From assembly GCA_963725315.1 (NCBI GenBank), contig CAVRYA010000009.1, forward strand, positions 248,001-312,000: a DNA stretch of 64,000 nucleotides, given 5' to 3'. The position numbers were made by a program, and so were the translations under genes. The notes under the pieces are model-generated. The model searched no databases, had not been told where the DNA came from, and was given only the letters and a program-made list of their open reading frames with translations. The DNA comes from JBBRHQ01 sp963725315. Lineage in GTDB: Bacteria > Actinomycetota > Thermoleophilia > Solirubrobacterales > 70-9. This document shows positions 42,588 through 56,174 of this stretch, piece by piece (within the stretch, counting starts at the first letter, position 1; every line of letters starts with the position of its first letter).

Positions 42588-45500
42588 CTCCGCCGGCTCG
42601 ACGGCACCCAGTCGCTCGAAGGTCGCTCGCGCCCGCTCGCGCTCCTCGCCCCCCAGCAGCCAGCCGCTGCGGGCGGCCTGGTAGGGGCACTCGGTCTCCT
42701 CGAACTGCTCCAGGGAGGCGCGGAGCATGCCGGGGTCGTCGCGATGGATCCCCTCTGCCCGCTTCAGCAGGCCCTGCGCATAGCGGTTGTCGCCGACGAA
42801 CCCGCTTGCCAGGTCAATCGCCCCGGCGGTTTCCCGACGTCCGGCGCGGGCGAACGCCTCTGCGCGGGCGGAGTGGTAGATGGTCCTCCACCAGAAACTG
42901 CTGGTCGCCGTATCGCAGAGTCGCTCCGTCGCCGCCGAGCTCCGACCGTGGTGGAGGTCCACATCGGCGCGCCAGATCGTGATCCCGTGGACCTGCCCCG
43001 AGATGTCGGGAGCCACCTGCTCTCCGAAAGCGAACCACTCCTCCGCGGCGGATTCGTCGCCGCGGTACCCGTGGATAGCACCTGCCGAGGCCAGCGCGGC
43101 AGCCATCGCGGCCAGCGGCGGCTGGCCGGCAGCCGTCCACTCCTCGCGGAACTGGGAGACGCTTTCGAGCACCGTGTCCCACTCGCCCAGGTAGAAGGCG
43201 GGGAGCATCTCGCGCTCCCAGGCTGAGTAGGCGATTCCCCTGTTGAGATCGAGCCGCTTGGCGTCGGCGGCGAACTCCGCCGCCTCGCGGAACGCTCCTG
43301 TCTGCAGCAGCGACTCGACCATCATGTGCAGAGCGTCGCTCCGCTCCACGTCGAGCGTCGGCGAGCTTGGGTTCGCGTCGATCAACTCGAGTCGCTCCTG
43401 GGCGAGCTGGACCGCCTGCTGATGGCGTCCCGCGTTCCATTCCGGCACCTGGGCGGCATCTAGCGCCTGCCGAGATCAGCGTCGGGTCGCCGGTCTCTCG
43501 GGCCATCGCCAATCCCTCCCGCGCGGGCTCGGCCATTTCGTCCTCGCGGCTATGGGCCCAGGCGATCCAGGCTTCGTTGAGGCGGAGCTGGGCCTGGATC
43601 ACCGGGTCTGCCGGATCCGCCAGCGCCCGCGCCTTCGCCTGGATGGAGCGGGACTCCTCCTGGGCGACCCGGCCGCTTATGCCGCCCATCCTCGTTGCCA
43701 CCTCGACCATCCGGGCATAGATCCCCGCGGCCCTCGTCCTTTCCCCGGCCTCCTCGAAGATGCCCGCCGTTTCTCTCAGCAACCGTAAGGCCTCGGCCCC
43801 TTCCCAGCGGCGCAGGGCGATCTCGGAGGCGGTCCTCAGGATCCCCGCCCGCTCGATCGGGACGGCGGCCAGGCCGGCCGCCTGCTCGTAGAGCTCCCTG
43901 CCGCGGCCGCCGGCTCCGCGGCGCACCGCGAAGTCGGCGGCCTCCAGCAGGGCCTCGCGGGCTCGGTCGGCGCGGTCGCCGGACGGCTCCAGCGCCGCCG
44001 CCTCCGCGAGGTGGAAGGCGCGGAGCTCGGCAAGCTCTGCATAGCGGCCGCCGGGATCCTCGTGGATCTCCTCCGCGGCGCGCTCGTGCAGGCGCACCCG
44101 CTCGCTGCGCGGCAGGGAGGAGTAGGCGACGTCGCGGATCAGCTGGTGCCTGAAGGCGAAGTGCCCGGCACCCCGCTCGACCTGCTCCTCCACCAGCGCC
44201 TTGCGGGCCAGCTCGGTCAGCTCCGCGGAGGCCGAGGCACCGAGGAGCCCCATGAGCCGCTCGGCGCCGAAGGCATGACCGAGTACGGCCGCGTGCTGGA
44301 GCACCCGCTTCTCGGCGGCCGGGAGCAGGTCTATGCGTCCGGCGATCGTCGCCTGCACCGTGTCCGGTAGCGCCTCGACGACCTTTCCGCCGTTGGCCTC
44401 GCGAAGCGCGCACGAGACCTCCTCGGCGAAGAAGGGGTTGCCGCCCGACGCCTCTGCCACCTCCGGTGCCAGTGACTTCGATTCGTGTGGAAGGAGCTGC
44501 TCGGCGAGCGCGGTCGCCGCCGCCTCGTCGAGCGGGCGCAGCTCGACCTGGCTGACGTTGCCGACCGCGCGCCCGAAGTTGGGCCGGCGCTCCATCAGCT
44601 CCGGCCGACTGGTGCAGAGCAGAAGGAGGGGAGCCTCGCCCAGCCCGATCACCGCCTCCTCGAGCAGGTCGAGGAGGCCGTCGTCGGCCCAATGGGCGTC
44701 GTCGATGCCGATGATCAGCGGGCGCTCGGCGGCGAGCAGCCCGACGAACCGCCGCCAGGAGCGGCGCAGCCCTTCCTCCACGCTGGCCTCGCCGTCGTCC
44801 TCGGCCCCGCCCAGGGCGCGGGCGAGCGAGGCGGCGATCTCCGCGGCGTCCTCGGCGCCCAGCCGGGCGAGCAGCGACTCCAGCTCGCGCTCGACCTCCG
44901 CCACCGGGGCCTCCTCCGGAGTCCCGGCCGCGTCGCGAAGCACCTCGCCGAGCGCCCAGAAGGCAATCCCGCGTCCGTAGGGGGGATTGCGTCCGACCAG
45001 CACCCGCGGCGGGTCGGGCTCCTCTCCCAGCCCGCGGGTCAGCTCGCTGGCGAGCCGGGTCTTGCCGATCCCGGCCTCGCCGATGATCGTCACCAGCTCG
45101 GGCACGCGCTCCCGCGCCGCCCTGCGGTAGATCAGCCGCAGCAGCTCGATGTCGTTCTCGCGTCCCACCAGGGAGGTCGCGGTCCTGTCCGGTTGCCCGT
45201 CCGTCCCGGACGCCCGCAGGGCGGAGAGCGGCCGCCGCAGGCCCTTAGCCTCGACCGCGGGAGCCGGCTCGAGGACGACCCTGCGGCACGAGCGACCGGC
45301 GCGCTCGCCGACCAGCACCTCGCCCGGCGCCGCCGCCTGCTGCAGGCGTGCGGCGATGTTGACCGCCTCGCCTGTCACCGACAGGTCGCCGTCGCGGTCC
45401 CCGGCCAGCACCTCGCCCGTCTCGACCCCGATCCGCACCTTCAGCGAGGAATCGAGTGCCTCGACCCGCTCGAGCAGGGCCAGCGCCGCGGCGACGGCGC

Positions 45501-45813
45501 GATCGGGGTCGTCGCCGTGGGAGACCGGGACTCCGAAAACCGCCAGCACGGCGTCGCCGATGTACTTCTCGAGCGTCCCGCCGTGCTCGGAGAGTGTCTC
45601 GCGGGCGACCTCGAAGAACGGCTCCAGCCTCCCTCTCACGTCCTCCGGGTCGAGCCCTGCCGCCATCTCCGTCGAGCCCACGAGGTCGGCGAAGACCATC
45701 GTCGCGACCTTTCGCTCTGATCCGGGGGGTGGCTCGAGCGCCGCTCCGCAGGCCGAGCAGAAGCGGGCGCCGTCGGCGGCCTCGGTCCCGCAGCGTCCGC
45801 AACTCACAGCCAC
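42584..45813 (-). CDS. Adenylate/guanylate cyclase with AAA/STAND ATPase and TPR repeats, frame-broken
   Basis: About 1,075 residues. An N-terminal zinc ribbon (CGRCGTEAADGARFCSAC) leads into a class III cyclase domain (MVFADLVGSTEMA, YIGDAVLAVFG, VTGEAVNIAARLQ). Then come an ATPase with Walker A (EAGIGKTRLASEL) and HWADDGLLDLLEEA, and long TPR-like helices. Near 43462 one extra base shifts the frame; the C-terminus (WNAGRHQQAVQLAQERLEL onward) is in the next. At the end a further extra base would make it stop at TAG 42586 instead of running antisense through the cNMP gene. It is the usual actinobacterial sensor-type cyclase with unknown input. Confidence 0.85.
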
Positions 45814-45914
45814 GTCCTGACCTTAGCCGCCGCCGCCGAACTGCACAAAGCGTGCCCATTGGGCCTCCAACCTCGGTCTCGGCGAGGGGCGGCGATGATC
45901 TAGGGTCCCGGCCG

Positions 45915-47129
45915 ATGGCCAAGGTCAAGGTCAAGAACCCGATCGTCGAGCTCGACGGCGACGAGATGACCCGGATCATCTGGGCCTTCATCAAGGAGCA
46001 GCTGATCCTGCCCCACGTCGAGGTCGAGCTGCTCTATTTCGACCTCGGGATCGAGAGCCGCGAGGCGAGCCACGACCAGATCACCGTCGACGCCGCGAAC
46101 GCGATCAAGCAGCACGGGGTGGGGGTGAAGTGCGCGACGATCACCCCGGACGAGGCCAGGGTGAAGGAGTTCGGCCTCAGCGAGATGTACCGCTCGCCGA
46201 ACGGGACGATCCGCAACATCCTCGGCGGGGTGATCTTCCGCGAGCCGATCGTGATCTCGAACATCCCGCGGCTGGTTCCCGGCTGGACGAAGCCGATCGT
46301 GATCGGCCGCCATGCATTCGGCGATCAATACCGGGCCGAGGACATGGTGGTGCCCGGCGAGGGCACCCTGACCCTGACCTTCACGCCCCGCGACGGCGAG
46401 GCCCCGATCGAGCTCGACGTCTACGAGTTCCCGGGCGCCGGCGTGGCGATGGCGATGTACAACCTCGACGACTCGATCCGCGACTTCGCCCGAGCCTCGA
46501 TGCGCTACGGGCTCGACCGCGGCTTCCCGGTCTACCTCTCGACCAAGAACACCATCCTCAAGCGCTACGACGGCCGCTTCAAGGACCTCTTTGCCGAGGT
46601 CTATGAGGGCGAGTTCCGCGAGGACTTCGAGGCGGCCGGGCTCAGCTACGAGCACCGGCTGATCGACGACATGGTCGCCGCGGCGCTGAAGTGGGAGGGA
46701 GGCTACGTCTGGGCCTGCAAGAACTACGACGGCGACGTGCAGTCCGACACCGTCGCCCAGGGGTTCGGCTCGCTGGGGCTGATGACCAGCGTGCTGATGA
46801 CCCCCGACGGCAGGACGGTGGAGGCCGAGGCCGCACACGGCACGGTCACCCGCCACTACCGAGAGCACGAGAAGGGCAACCCGACCTCGACCAACCCGAT
46901 CGCCTCGATCTTCGCCTGGACCCGGGCGCTGGCCGCGCGGGGGCGGATGGACTCGACCCCCGACGTCTCGCGCTTCGCCGAGACCCTCGAACGGGTCTGC
47001 GTGGAGACCGTCGAGAGCGGCAGGATGACCAAGGACCTGGCCCTGCTCGTCGGAGAAGAGCAGGGGTTCCAGACAACCCAGGAGTTTCTCGCCTCGATAG
47101 AGGAGAGCCTGCAGCGGGCGATGGCATAG
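45915..47129 (+). CDS. icd: NADP-dependent isocitrate dehydrogenase
   Basis: A 404-residue enzyme of the eukaryote-like (type II) class: NPIVELDGDEMTRIIW at the start, YRSPNGTIRNILGGVIFREPI (substrate site), KPIVIGRHAFGDQYRAEDM, YLSTKNTILKRYDGRFKDLF, and the late KNYDGDVQSDTVAQGFGSLGLMTSVL and AAHGTVTRHYREHEKG (NADP site). It turns isocitrate into 2-oxoglutarate and CO2 in the TCA cycle. The start is ATG 45915. It is read away from the cyclase gene, and mdh follows by 38 bases. Confidence 0.97.
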   Translation: MAKVKVKNPIVELDGDEMTRIIWAFIKEQLILPHVEVELLYFDLGIESREASHDQITVDAANAIKQHGVGVKCATITPDEARVKEFGLSEMYRSPNGTIRNILGGVIFREPIVISNIPRLVPGWTKPIVIGRHAFGDQYRAEDMVVPGEGTLTLTFTPRDGEAPIELDVYEFPGAGVAMAMYNLDDSIRDFARASMRYGLDRGFPVYLSTKNTILKRYDGRFKDLFAEVYEGEFREDFEAAGLSYEHRLIDDMVAAALKWEGGYVWACKNYDGDVQSDTVAQGFGSLGLMTSVLMTPDGRTVEAEAAHGTVTRHYREHEKGNPTSTNPIASIFAWTRALAARGRMDSTPDVSRFAETLERVCVETVESGRMTKDLALLVGEEQGFQTTQEFLASIEESLQRAMA

Positions 47130-47167
47130 CGTCCCTTCCCCAACCCACCGACCAGGAGAACGAACCA

Positions 47168-48154
<987 letters not shown>

Positions 48155-48172
48155 GGCGGCCCTTCGCGCGGC

Positions 48173-48553
48173 TCAGCCGGTCGGGTAATACTTGCGCCCG
48201 TCCTTGCGAACCTGCTTCTCCTTCTGCAGGTCGCCGAGCACCCGGTAGAGATAGTTGGGCTTGATCTTCATCTGCTTGGCCATCTCGGAGGCGGTGACCC
48301 CGGGGTTGGAGGAGATCAGCTTGACCGCCTGGTCGGCGCGGGTGTTGCGGCGGCGCCGTCGTGGCTTGCGGGCGGTTTCGGTGGACTTCCTGGGCCGTCC
48401 CGGGCCCCTGCGCCCGATCCTGCCACCAGAGAGGCCCCCCGCCAGCCCGGATATCGCCGCTTCGACACGCTTCAGCTCGTCGTTCAACTCCGCCCGGCGC
48501 TCTTCCAGACGCTTGCGAACGTCATCGAGTACGTGGTGACTGGCGCTTGGCAT
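48173..48553 (-). CDS. Small HTH protein with a basic linker (histone-like/transcriptional)
   Basis: A 126-residue protein. Residues 5-40 form a helix (LDDVRKRLEERRAELNDELKRVEAAI), the middle is Lys/Arg/Gly-rich and disordered, with a GRRGPGRPRK AT-hook-like word, and the C-terminal 55 residues are a winged-helix-like motif (AVKLISSNPGVTASEMAKQMKIKPNYLYRVLGDLQKEKQVRKDGRKYY). The start at ATG 48553 has AAGGAG ten bases upstream. It is probably DNA-binding. It is divergent from the 2-hydroxyacid dehydrogenase and its target is not known. Confidence 0.85.
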   Translation of the reverse strand: MPSASHHVLDDVRKRLEERRAELNDELKRVEAAISGLAGGLSGGRIGRRGPGRPRKSTETARKPRRRRRNTRADQAVKLISSNPGVTASEMAKQMKIKPNYLYRVLGDLQKEKQVRKDGRKYYPTG

Positions 48554-48597
48554 GAAGACGACTCCTTCGGTCGTGGTCATCATTATTGACGGTGTCA

Positions 48598-48636
48598 GTG
48601 TATACACAAGACTGCCGCTGTTGCATATGAGTGCAA
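48598..48636. promoter_or_regulatory. Candidate promoter/operator palindromes in an AT-rich leader
   Basis: The gap between the HTH gene and the 2-hydroxyacid dehydrogenase holds GTGTATACAC (48598-48607), a perfect palindrome, and TTGCA-6-TGCAA (48621-48636). Both are AT-rich words in otherwise GC-rich DNA. They may be operator sites for the small HTH protein. No test of this is possible from the sequence. Confidence 0.4.
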
Positions 48637-48680
48637 TCGTGACAGTATGAAATCGAACATCCGATGATGAGCGACCGAAG

Positions 48681-49626
48681 GTGGCAATCGCCAGGCTTCT
48701 GCTGCCAGCCGGGGTGGAGCTGCTGCACGATCGCTTCGAGGTCGTTTCGGCGGGGCTCGAGGCGGGCCCGGAGGAAGTGCCGAGGTCTCGTGCGGGGCGC
48801 AAGCGGCGATCGTCGCCGACCCGACCGTCCTCGTGGACGCACGCTCTGCTCGACGCCGCCGGACCGGGGCTGCGAGGTTGTCGCGAACTTCGCCGTCGGC
48901 TACGACAATGTCGATCTCGACGCCTGCCGCGAGCGGGGGATCGCGGTCACCAACACGCCCGACGTCCTCACCAACGCGACGGCCGAGCTGGCGCTGGCTC
49001 TCGCCCTGGCGGCGGCCCGGCACCTTCCGGAGACCGAGCGCCTGCTGCGGGCGGGCGGCTGGCACGGCTGGGACCCGGGCGCCCACCGCGGCCTCGAGCT
49101 GAGCGGCTCGACCGCCGGCATCGTCGGCCTCGGCCGGATCGGGCGACGCTTCGCCGAGCTGTTGAGCGGTTTCGGGGTCGAGCTGCTGTATTCCTCACCG
49201 AGCGCCAAGGAGGAGGCGGAGCGCGAGCTCGGCGCGACCCGGGTCGGGCTGGACGAGCTGCTGCGCCGCGCCGACCTGATCAGCCTGCATGCGCCCGCCA
49301 GCAGCGAGAACCACCACCTGATCGACGCGCAGGCCCTGGCGCTGATCAAGCCGACCGCGGTCCTCGTCAACACCTCCAGAGGTGGGTTGGTGGACCTGGG
49401 AGCCCTGGCGGCGGCGCTCCGGGAGGATCGCCTCGGAGCGGCCGGCCTCGACGTCTTCGAGGGCGAGCCGCAGGTCCCGACCGAGATCCTCGAGGCGCCG
49501 CGAACGGCGCTCACCCCCCACATCGGCTCGGCCACCGTCAAGGCACGCGACGGGATGGCGCGGAGCGCCGCGGAGAACGTGATCGCCGTGCTCGAGGGGC
49601 GCGAGCCGCCCAACAGGGTCGTCTGA
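48681..49626 (+). CDS. D-2-hydroxyacid dehydrogenase, N-terminus frame-broken
   Basis: The C-terminal two thirds are a clear NAD-dependent D-2-hydroxyacid dehydrogenase: VGYDNVDLDACRERGIAV, TAELALALALAAARHLPE, TAGIVGLGRIGRRFAELL (NAD site), the catalytic Arg in LVNTSRGGLVDLGAL, and the Glu/His pair in VFEGEP and TPHIGSAT. The start GTG 48681 gives VAIARLLLPAGVELLHDRFEVVSAGLEAGPEEV, but the frame breaks between 48777 and 48880, where at least three small indels would be needed to join it to VVANFAVGYD. It may be a glyoxylate/hydroxypyruvate reductase. Confidence 0.85.
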
Positions 49627-49669
49627 CGCCGGGGGCGAATGCGCGCCGGCCCGTTTGCCCGTGGTCGCG

Positions 49670-50296
49670 CTAGGAGCGCCGGCGGCGCGGCATCGTGCGG
49701 AAGACCGCGTCCCAGATCGGCGAGGAGACGCCGAAGCCGTAGCGGTGATCCTGGAAGTGGTGGCGCATGTGCTGCTCGCGCAGCTTCTTGCCGAGGTCGG
49801 ACTTCGGCACGTAGTGGTGCACGGAGTAGTGGGTGTAGTCGTAGACGAGGTAGCCGCCGATGAAGCCGGCGAACAGCGGGAACGCCTCCGGGCTGCCGAA
49901 GACGAGGTGGAAGGCGCCGTAGAAGAGCGCGGCGAGAGGGATGCTTACGGCAGGGGGCATGACCAGCCGCAGCTTGTCGTTGGGGTGGTCGTGGTGGACG
50001 CCGTGGATGATGAAGTGCATGCGGTGGCCGAACTCGTTGTCCGGCTCCCAGTGGAAGACGAGGCGGTGCAGCCAGTACTCGGTCAGGGTCCAGATCCCGA
50101 TCCCGCCCAGGGTCAGCAGCAGCAGTTTCCCGGCGGCCAGCCCGCGGTCGGCCGCAAGCCACTCCATCGCGACCACGACCGGCACGAAGACGAGAGCGGG
50201 GACGGCCGGGTGAACCCGGGAGAAGTGGTTGAGAAAAGCGCTGTCGAACATCTCCGGGGAGGCCGCCAGGCGCTCGCTTCGCTCATGCGTTCCCAT
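49670..50296 (-). CDS. Sterol desaturase / fatty acid hydroxylase superfamily protein
   Basis: A 208-residue membrane protein with four helices. The His-rich di-iron signature is complete: HRLVFH, HFIIHGVHHDHPND, HYSVHHYVPK, and HMRHHFQDHRYGFGV. These bind a non-haem di-iron centre and catalyse C-H oxidation of lipids; the match to yeast Scs7-like fatty acid hydroxylase is closer than to carotenoid hydroxylase. The start at ATG 50296 is where homologues begin. Confidence 0.9.
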   Translation of the reverse strand: MGTHERSERLAASPEMFDSAFLNHFSRVHPAVPALVFVPVVVAMEWLAADRGLAAGKLLLLTLGGIGIWTLTEYWLHRLVFHWEPDNEFGHRMHFIIHGVHHDHPNDKLRLVMPPAVSIPLAALFYGAFHLVFGSPEAFPLFAGFIGGYLVYDYTHYSVHHYVPKSDLGKKLREQHMRHHFQDHRYGFGVSSPIWDAVFRTMPRRRRS

Positions 50297-50493
50297 CGCC
50301 GGAATCTTAGCGCCGCGGATCGGCGCCGGACCGGGCGCTCGCAAAGCGCGGGGAAGTTGCAGACGGCCGTTGAGGAAGAAAGTGCGATTTGCGGAAATGG
50401 CCCCTGCGGGCGCCCCGAGGGGGTGCTTACATGGCCCGGGTCGGCGGCAGGCCGGCACCGGAAAAAGTCGTTTCGATCGGGAGAGGAGAGGGT

Positions 50494-50727
50494 TTGGCAA
50501 AGCGCGGGGGCGGTTCGGGCTCGGGGAAGGCGGCGTCCTGCGAGGACTGCTACTTCCACCGCAACCTCCTCTGTGCCCTGGAGCTCGACGGCCCCTGCGC
50601 GACCTTCCGCCCCGATCGCCCCGAGGGCCTCGTGCCCCCGCGCCAGCCGGTGCTGCTGATGCGGGCGCCCCGTTGGGCACGGGAGTCGCGCCCGGCGGAG
50701 CCCCACGGGCTCAGCCGCATCGCCTGA
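50494..50727 (+). CDS. Small Cys-rich protein (unknown function)
   Basis: 77 residues from TTG 50494, preceded by GGAGAGGAGAGGG; a start at ATG 50430 would add 21 residues. A conserved-looking block CEDCYFHRNLLCALELDGPCATFRP has four Cys (C-x2-C-x6-C-x7-C) and one His, a likely zinc or iron-sulfur site. The rest is basic and disordered. I do not recognise the family. Confidence 0.6.
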   Translation: MAKRGGGSGSGKAASCEDCYFHRNLLCALELDGPCATFRPDRPEGLVPPRQPVLLMRAPRWARESRPAEPHGLSRIA

Positions 50728-50827
50728 GCCGGGCGCCGCACCGGCGACCTGGCCGAGGCAATGCAGGTATGCCATGCGGGAGGTCGGCCACCCCGGCGGC
50801 GTTAGTGTGGCGGCAGGAGCAGATGGG

Positions 50828-51622
50828 GTGAAGCTCACAGTTCTCGGCAAATCACCGTCCTGGCAGGACGCGGGCGGCGCATGCAGCGGCTACCTGATCG
50901 AGGAGGGTGAGTATGGGCTGCTGCTCGACTGCGGCAACGGAGTCTTCGCCAAGCTGAGGCAGCATCGCGACTACGTCGACGTCGACACGGTCGCGATCTC
51001 CCACCTGCACGCCGACCACTTCCTCGACCTCGTCCCCTACAGCTACGCGCTCACCTACGCCCCGCGCCAGCAGCCGGTGCCGGTGGCGCCGCACCCCGGC
51101 ACCGACGACCCGGCCCGGCCTCGTCTCGTCGCCCCTCCCGGCGCCGCCGCGGTCTTTCGGCGGGTGGTCGGCGCCTGGGGCAACGAGGACCTGATCGAGA
51201 GCGCCTTCGAGCTATCCGAGTACGAGCCGGGCGCCAGGGTCGAGGCGGGCCCGCTGCGGCTGGCCTTCGAGGAGGTCCCGCACTTCACCCAGACCTTCGC
51301 GGTCCAGATCACCTCCGCTGAGGGGGGAGGGCGGATCACCTACGGCGCCGACTGCGGTCCCAGCGAGGCGCTGATCGAGATCGCCCGCGACACCGACCTG
51401 CTGATCATCGAGGCGACCCTGCCGCGGCCCGAGCGGGAGGGGCCGCGGGGCCATCTGACCGCGGCCGAGGCCGGCGAGCACGCCCGCCGCGCCGGCGCCA
51501 GGCGGGTGGTGCTCACCCACATCTCCGACGAGCTCGACCACGAGCAAGCCCGGCAGGAGGCCTCGGAGGCGTTCGGCGCCGCGGTCGAGGTCGCCCGCGA
51601 GGGCGCGGCCTTCGAGATCTAG
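50828..51622 (+). CDS. MBL-fold metal-dependent hydrolase
   Basis: A 264-residue metallo-beta-lactamase-fold protein. It has LLLDCGNGVFAKL, the metal-binding HLHADHFLDL (H-x-H-x-D-H), then YGADCGPSEALIEIARDTDLLIIEATL and the last His in RRVVLTHISDELD. The layout is that of the ribonuclease Z/PhnP-like branch. The start GTG 50828 is preferred because KLTVLGKSPSW begins the family fold and AGGAG lies nine bases upstream. The substrate is not known. Confidence 0.9.
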   Translation: MKLTVLGKSPSWQDAGGACSGYLIEEGEYGLLLDCGNGVFAKLRQHRDYVDVDTVAISHLHADHFLDLVPYSYALTYAPRQQPVPVAPHPGTDDPARPRLVAPPGAAAVFRRVVGAWGNEDLIESAFELSEYEPGARVEAGPLRLAFEEVPHFTQTFAVQITSAEGGGRITYGADCGPSEALIEIARDTDLLIIEATLPRPEREGPRGHLTAAEAGEHARRAGARRVVLTHISDELDHEQARQEASEAFGAAVEVAREGAAFEI

Positions 51623-51657
51623 GCGGACGCCCCCGGCTTTGGGGCTATCGTTGGCCC

Positions 51658-52098
51658 GTGTCCGAACGCGACCTGTTCTCCAATTTCGCCCGCATGCGCC
51701 GCGAGATGGACCAGCTCCTGGGGGACGCCTGGGGGCGCACCGGCTACGTCAGCCGCCGGGCCTCCGGGTTCTCCCCCAACATCGACGTCTACTACTGCGG
51801 CGAGCCGCAGCGGGCGATCGTCAAGGTCGATCTCTCCGGGGTGGAGCTCGCCGGGGTGGGCATCGAGATCAGCGGCCGTGAGCTGGCGATCAGCGGCGAG
51901 CGTCCCGTGCAGGAGACGGAGGGCCGCGTCTACCAGCAGGTCGAGATCCCGACCGGGCCCTTCCGCCGGATCGTCGAGCTGCAGGTGGACGTCGACGCCG
52001 AGCGCGCCAAGGCGACCTACGAGGACGGGGTGCTGAGGATCGAGCTGCCGCTGCGCGATCAGGAGGAAACCCGACGAGTGACGATCGACCGCGAGTAG
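51658..52098 (+). CDS. Hsp20/alpha-crystallin family small heat shock protein
   Basis: A 146-residue protein. After a short N-terminal arm (FSNFARMRREMDQLLGDAWG) the alpha-crystallin domain runs from PNIDVYYCGEPQRAIVKVDLSGVELAGVGIEISGRELAISGER to the late ATYEDGVLRIELPLRDQEE, where EDGVLRIELP is the family's A-x-x-x-n-GVL signature. These proteins hold unfolded proteins for refolding. It starts at GTG 51658, and lon follows 14 bases later, so a stress operon is likely. Confidence 0.95.
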   Translation: MSERDLFSNFARMRREMDQLLGDAWGRTGYVSRRASGFSPNIDVYYCGEPQRAIVKVDLSGVELAGVGIEISGRELAISGERPVQETEGRVYQQVEIPTGPFRRIVELQVDVDAERAKATYEDGVLRIELPLRDQEETRRVTIDRE

Positions 52099-52112
52099 CG
52101 AGCGAGGCGATC

Positions 52113-54556
<2,444 letters not shown>

Positions 54557-54557
<1 letters not shown>

Positions 54558-56087
54558 TGGAAGCAACCGCGCTGGGCAGGGGGAGCCTCGCCCAGCTGGC
54601 CGACGCGATCCGCGAGGCAGTGCAGGCGCGGTCCCGCCTGTTCTGGATCGTCGCCGCGATCACCGTCTTGGCGGCGACCCTGAGACTGGCGACCCTGGGG
54701 CTTCAGAGCTACCACCACGACGAGATCGTCACCGCGGGGCGCGTCCTGCGCGGCAGCCTCTGGCATGCGGTCGAGAAGGTCGGGGCCAGCGAGTCGGCGC
54801 CGCCGCTGTATTACCTGCTCGCCTGGCTCTGGACCCAGGTCTTCGGAACCGCCGAGGTCGGGTTGCGCTCGCTCTCGGCGGTGGCGGGCATCGCCGTGGT
54901 CCCGGTCGCCTTTCTGCTCGGCGCTGAGCTGAACGGGCGCCGCACCGGGATCGCCGCGGCCGCGCTGGTCGCCGTCAACCCGATGCTCGTCTGGTACTCG
55001 CAGGAGGCCCGCTGCTACTCGCTGCTCGTCCTGCTCACCTCGATCGCGCTGCTCTTCTTCCTGCGCGCCCTGCGCAGCGATTCGGGGCGCGATCTGGCCT
55101 GGTGGGCGCTCGCCTCCGCCCTCGCCCTGGCCACCCACTACTTCGCCCTCTTCCCGGTCGGGGCCGAGGCCGCCTGGCTGCTCTGGCGTCACCGCCGCGA
55201 TGCCGGCAGGGCGCTGGGCTGGGTCGCCGCGGTCGCGGTCCTGCTCGCGCCGCTGGCGCTCTGGCAGATGAGCCAGGTGGACCACACCGACTGGATCGAG
55301 CGCTTCGCGATGACCTATCGGATCGGCCAGGCCGCCGTTGCCTTCATGGTCGGCGAGACCGGCGACCTGATCGCCGAGCCGGTGCGCCCTCTGCTCGCCC
55401 TGGTCCCGGGGCTGCTGACGGCAGCCGCTTTCGCCCTGCTGATGGTCCGCGGATTGCCGCAGGAGAGGCGCCGCGCCGGCCTCCTCGCCGCCCTGGCAGC
55501 GACGACGCTGCTGGCACCGCTGCTGCTGGCGGCGGCCGGCAAGGACTTCGTCATCGACCGCAACCTCCTGCCGGCGCTGGTGCCGTTGCTGGTGGTCGCG
55601 GCCCTGGGGATCACCGCGGCCCGGTCCGGTCGCCTCGGTCTCGCGATCGGCGCCGCGCTGGTCGCCTACTCGCTCGGATTCGTGGCCTGGACCAACTTCG
55701 ACCCTTCGCTGCAGCGACCGGACTGGCGCGCGGCCGCCGCGACCCTGGGGGAGCCGACCCAGCCCCGTGCGATGGTCACCTGGATGCTCGGCGCGGGGGT
55801 CCTTCGCCACTACCTGCCCAGCGGGTCGTTCCAGGTCGTGCCGGGGGGGGAGAGGTGGTTCATCGGAGAGGTCGACCTGATCTCCAACGGGGCTGCGCCG
55901 CCCGGTCGGCCGCCCGGCCTCGCGCCCAGCTTCCGCCGCGCCGGCGCGAGGACCGTGGGGCGCTTCGAGATCACCCGCTACGCGACGCCGGGGCTGGCCC
56001 CGGTCGCGCGTGCGCAAGCTCGAGGACGCCTCGATCGGGTTCCGAAACGACCGGGTCCTGATGGACGGGATCGGGCCGTCCGGGTGA
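54557..56087 (+). CDS. GT39-like polytopic membrane glycosyltransferase, C-terminus frame-shifted
   Basis: About 509 residues. After a lead helix the first loop holds YHHDEIVTAGRVLRG (the acidic catalytic-site type of ArnT/PMT enzymes) and SAPPLYYLLAWLWTQVFG; twelve or so helices follow, with WYSQEARCYSLLVLL. The C-terminal soluble part ends in ITRYATPGLAPVA, and then one extra C near 56005 moves the frame. Without it the protein reads VRKLEDASIGFRNDRVLMDG to TGA 56085. As written it would run to 56170 and stop just before the next ATG. It probably moves a sugar from a polyprenyl carrier to a lipid or protein outside the cell. Confidence 0.85.
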
Positions 56088-56174
56088 GCCTCGCCGCTCC
56101 GGGGCTCGCCTCTCTTTGCCGCCGGGTATATCCTGAGGCCGACATCCGAGAAGACCAGCGAGGGAGTTGAGCGA

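Noticed and set aside
46691..47167. A long frame before mdh starting at 46691
   Set aside because: It is the wrong frame of icd; GTG 47168 with AGGAGAA fits the family start.
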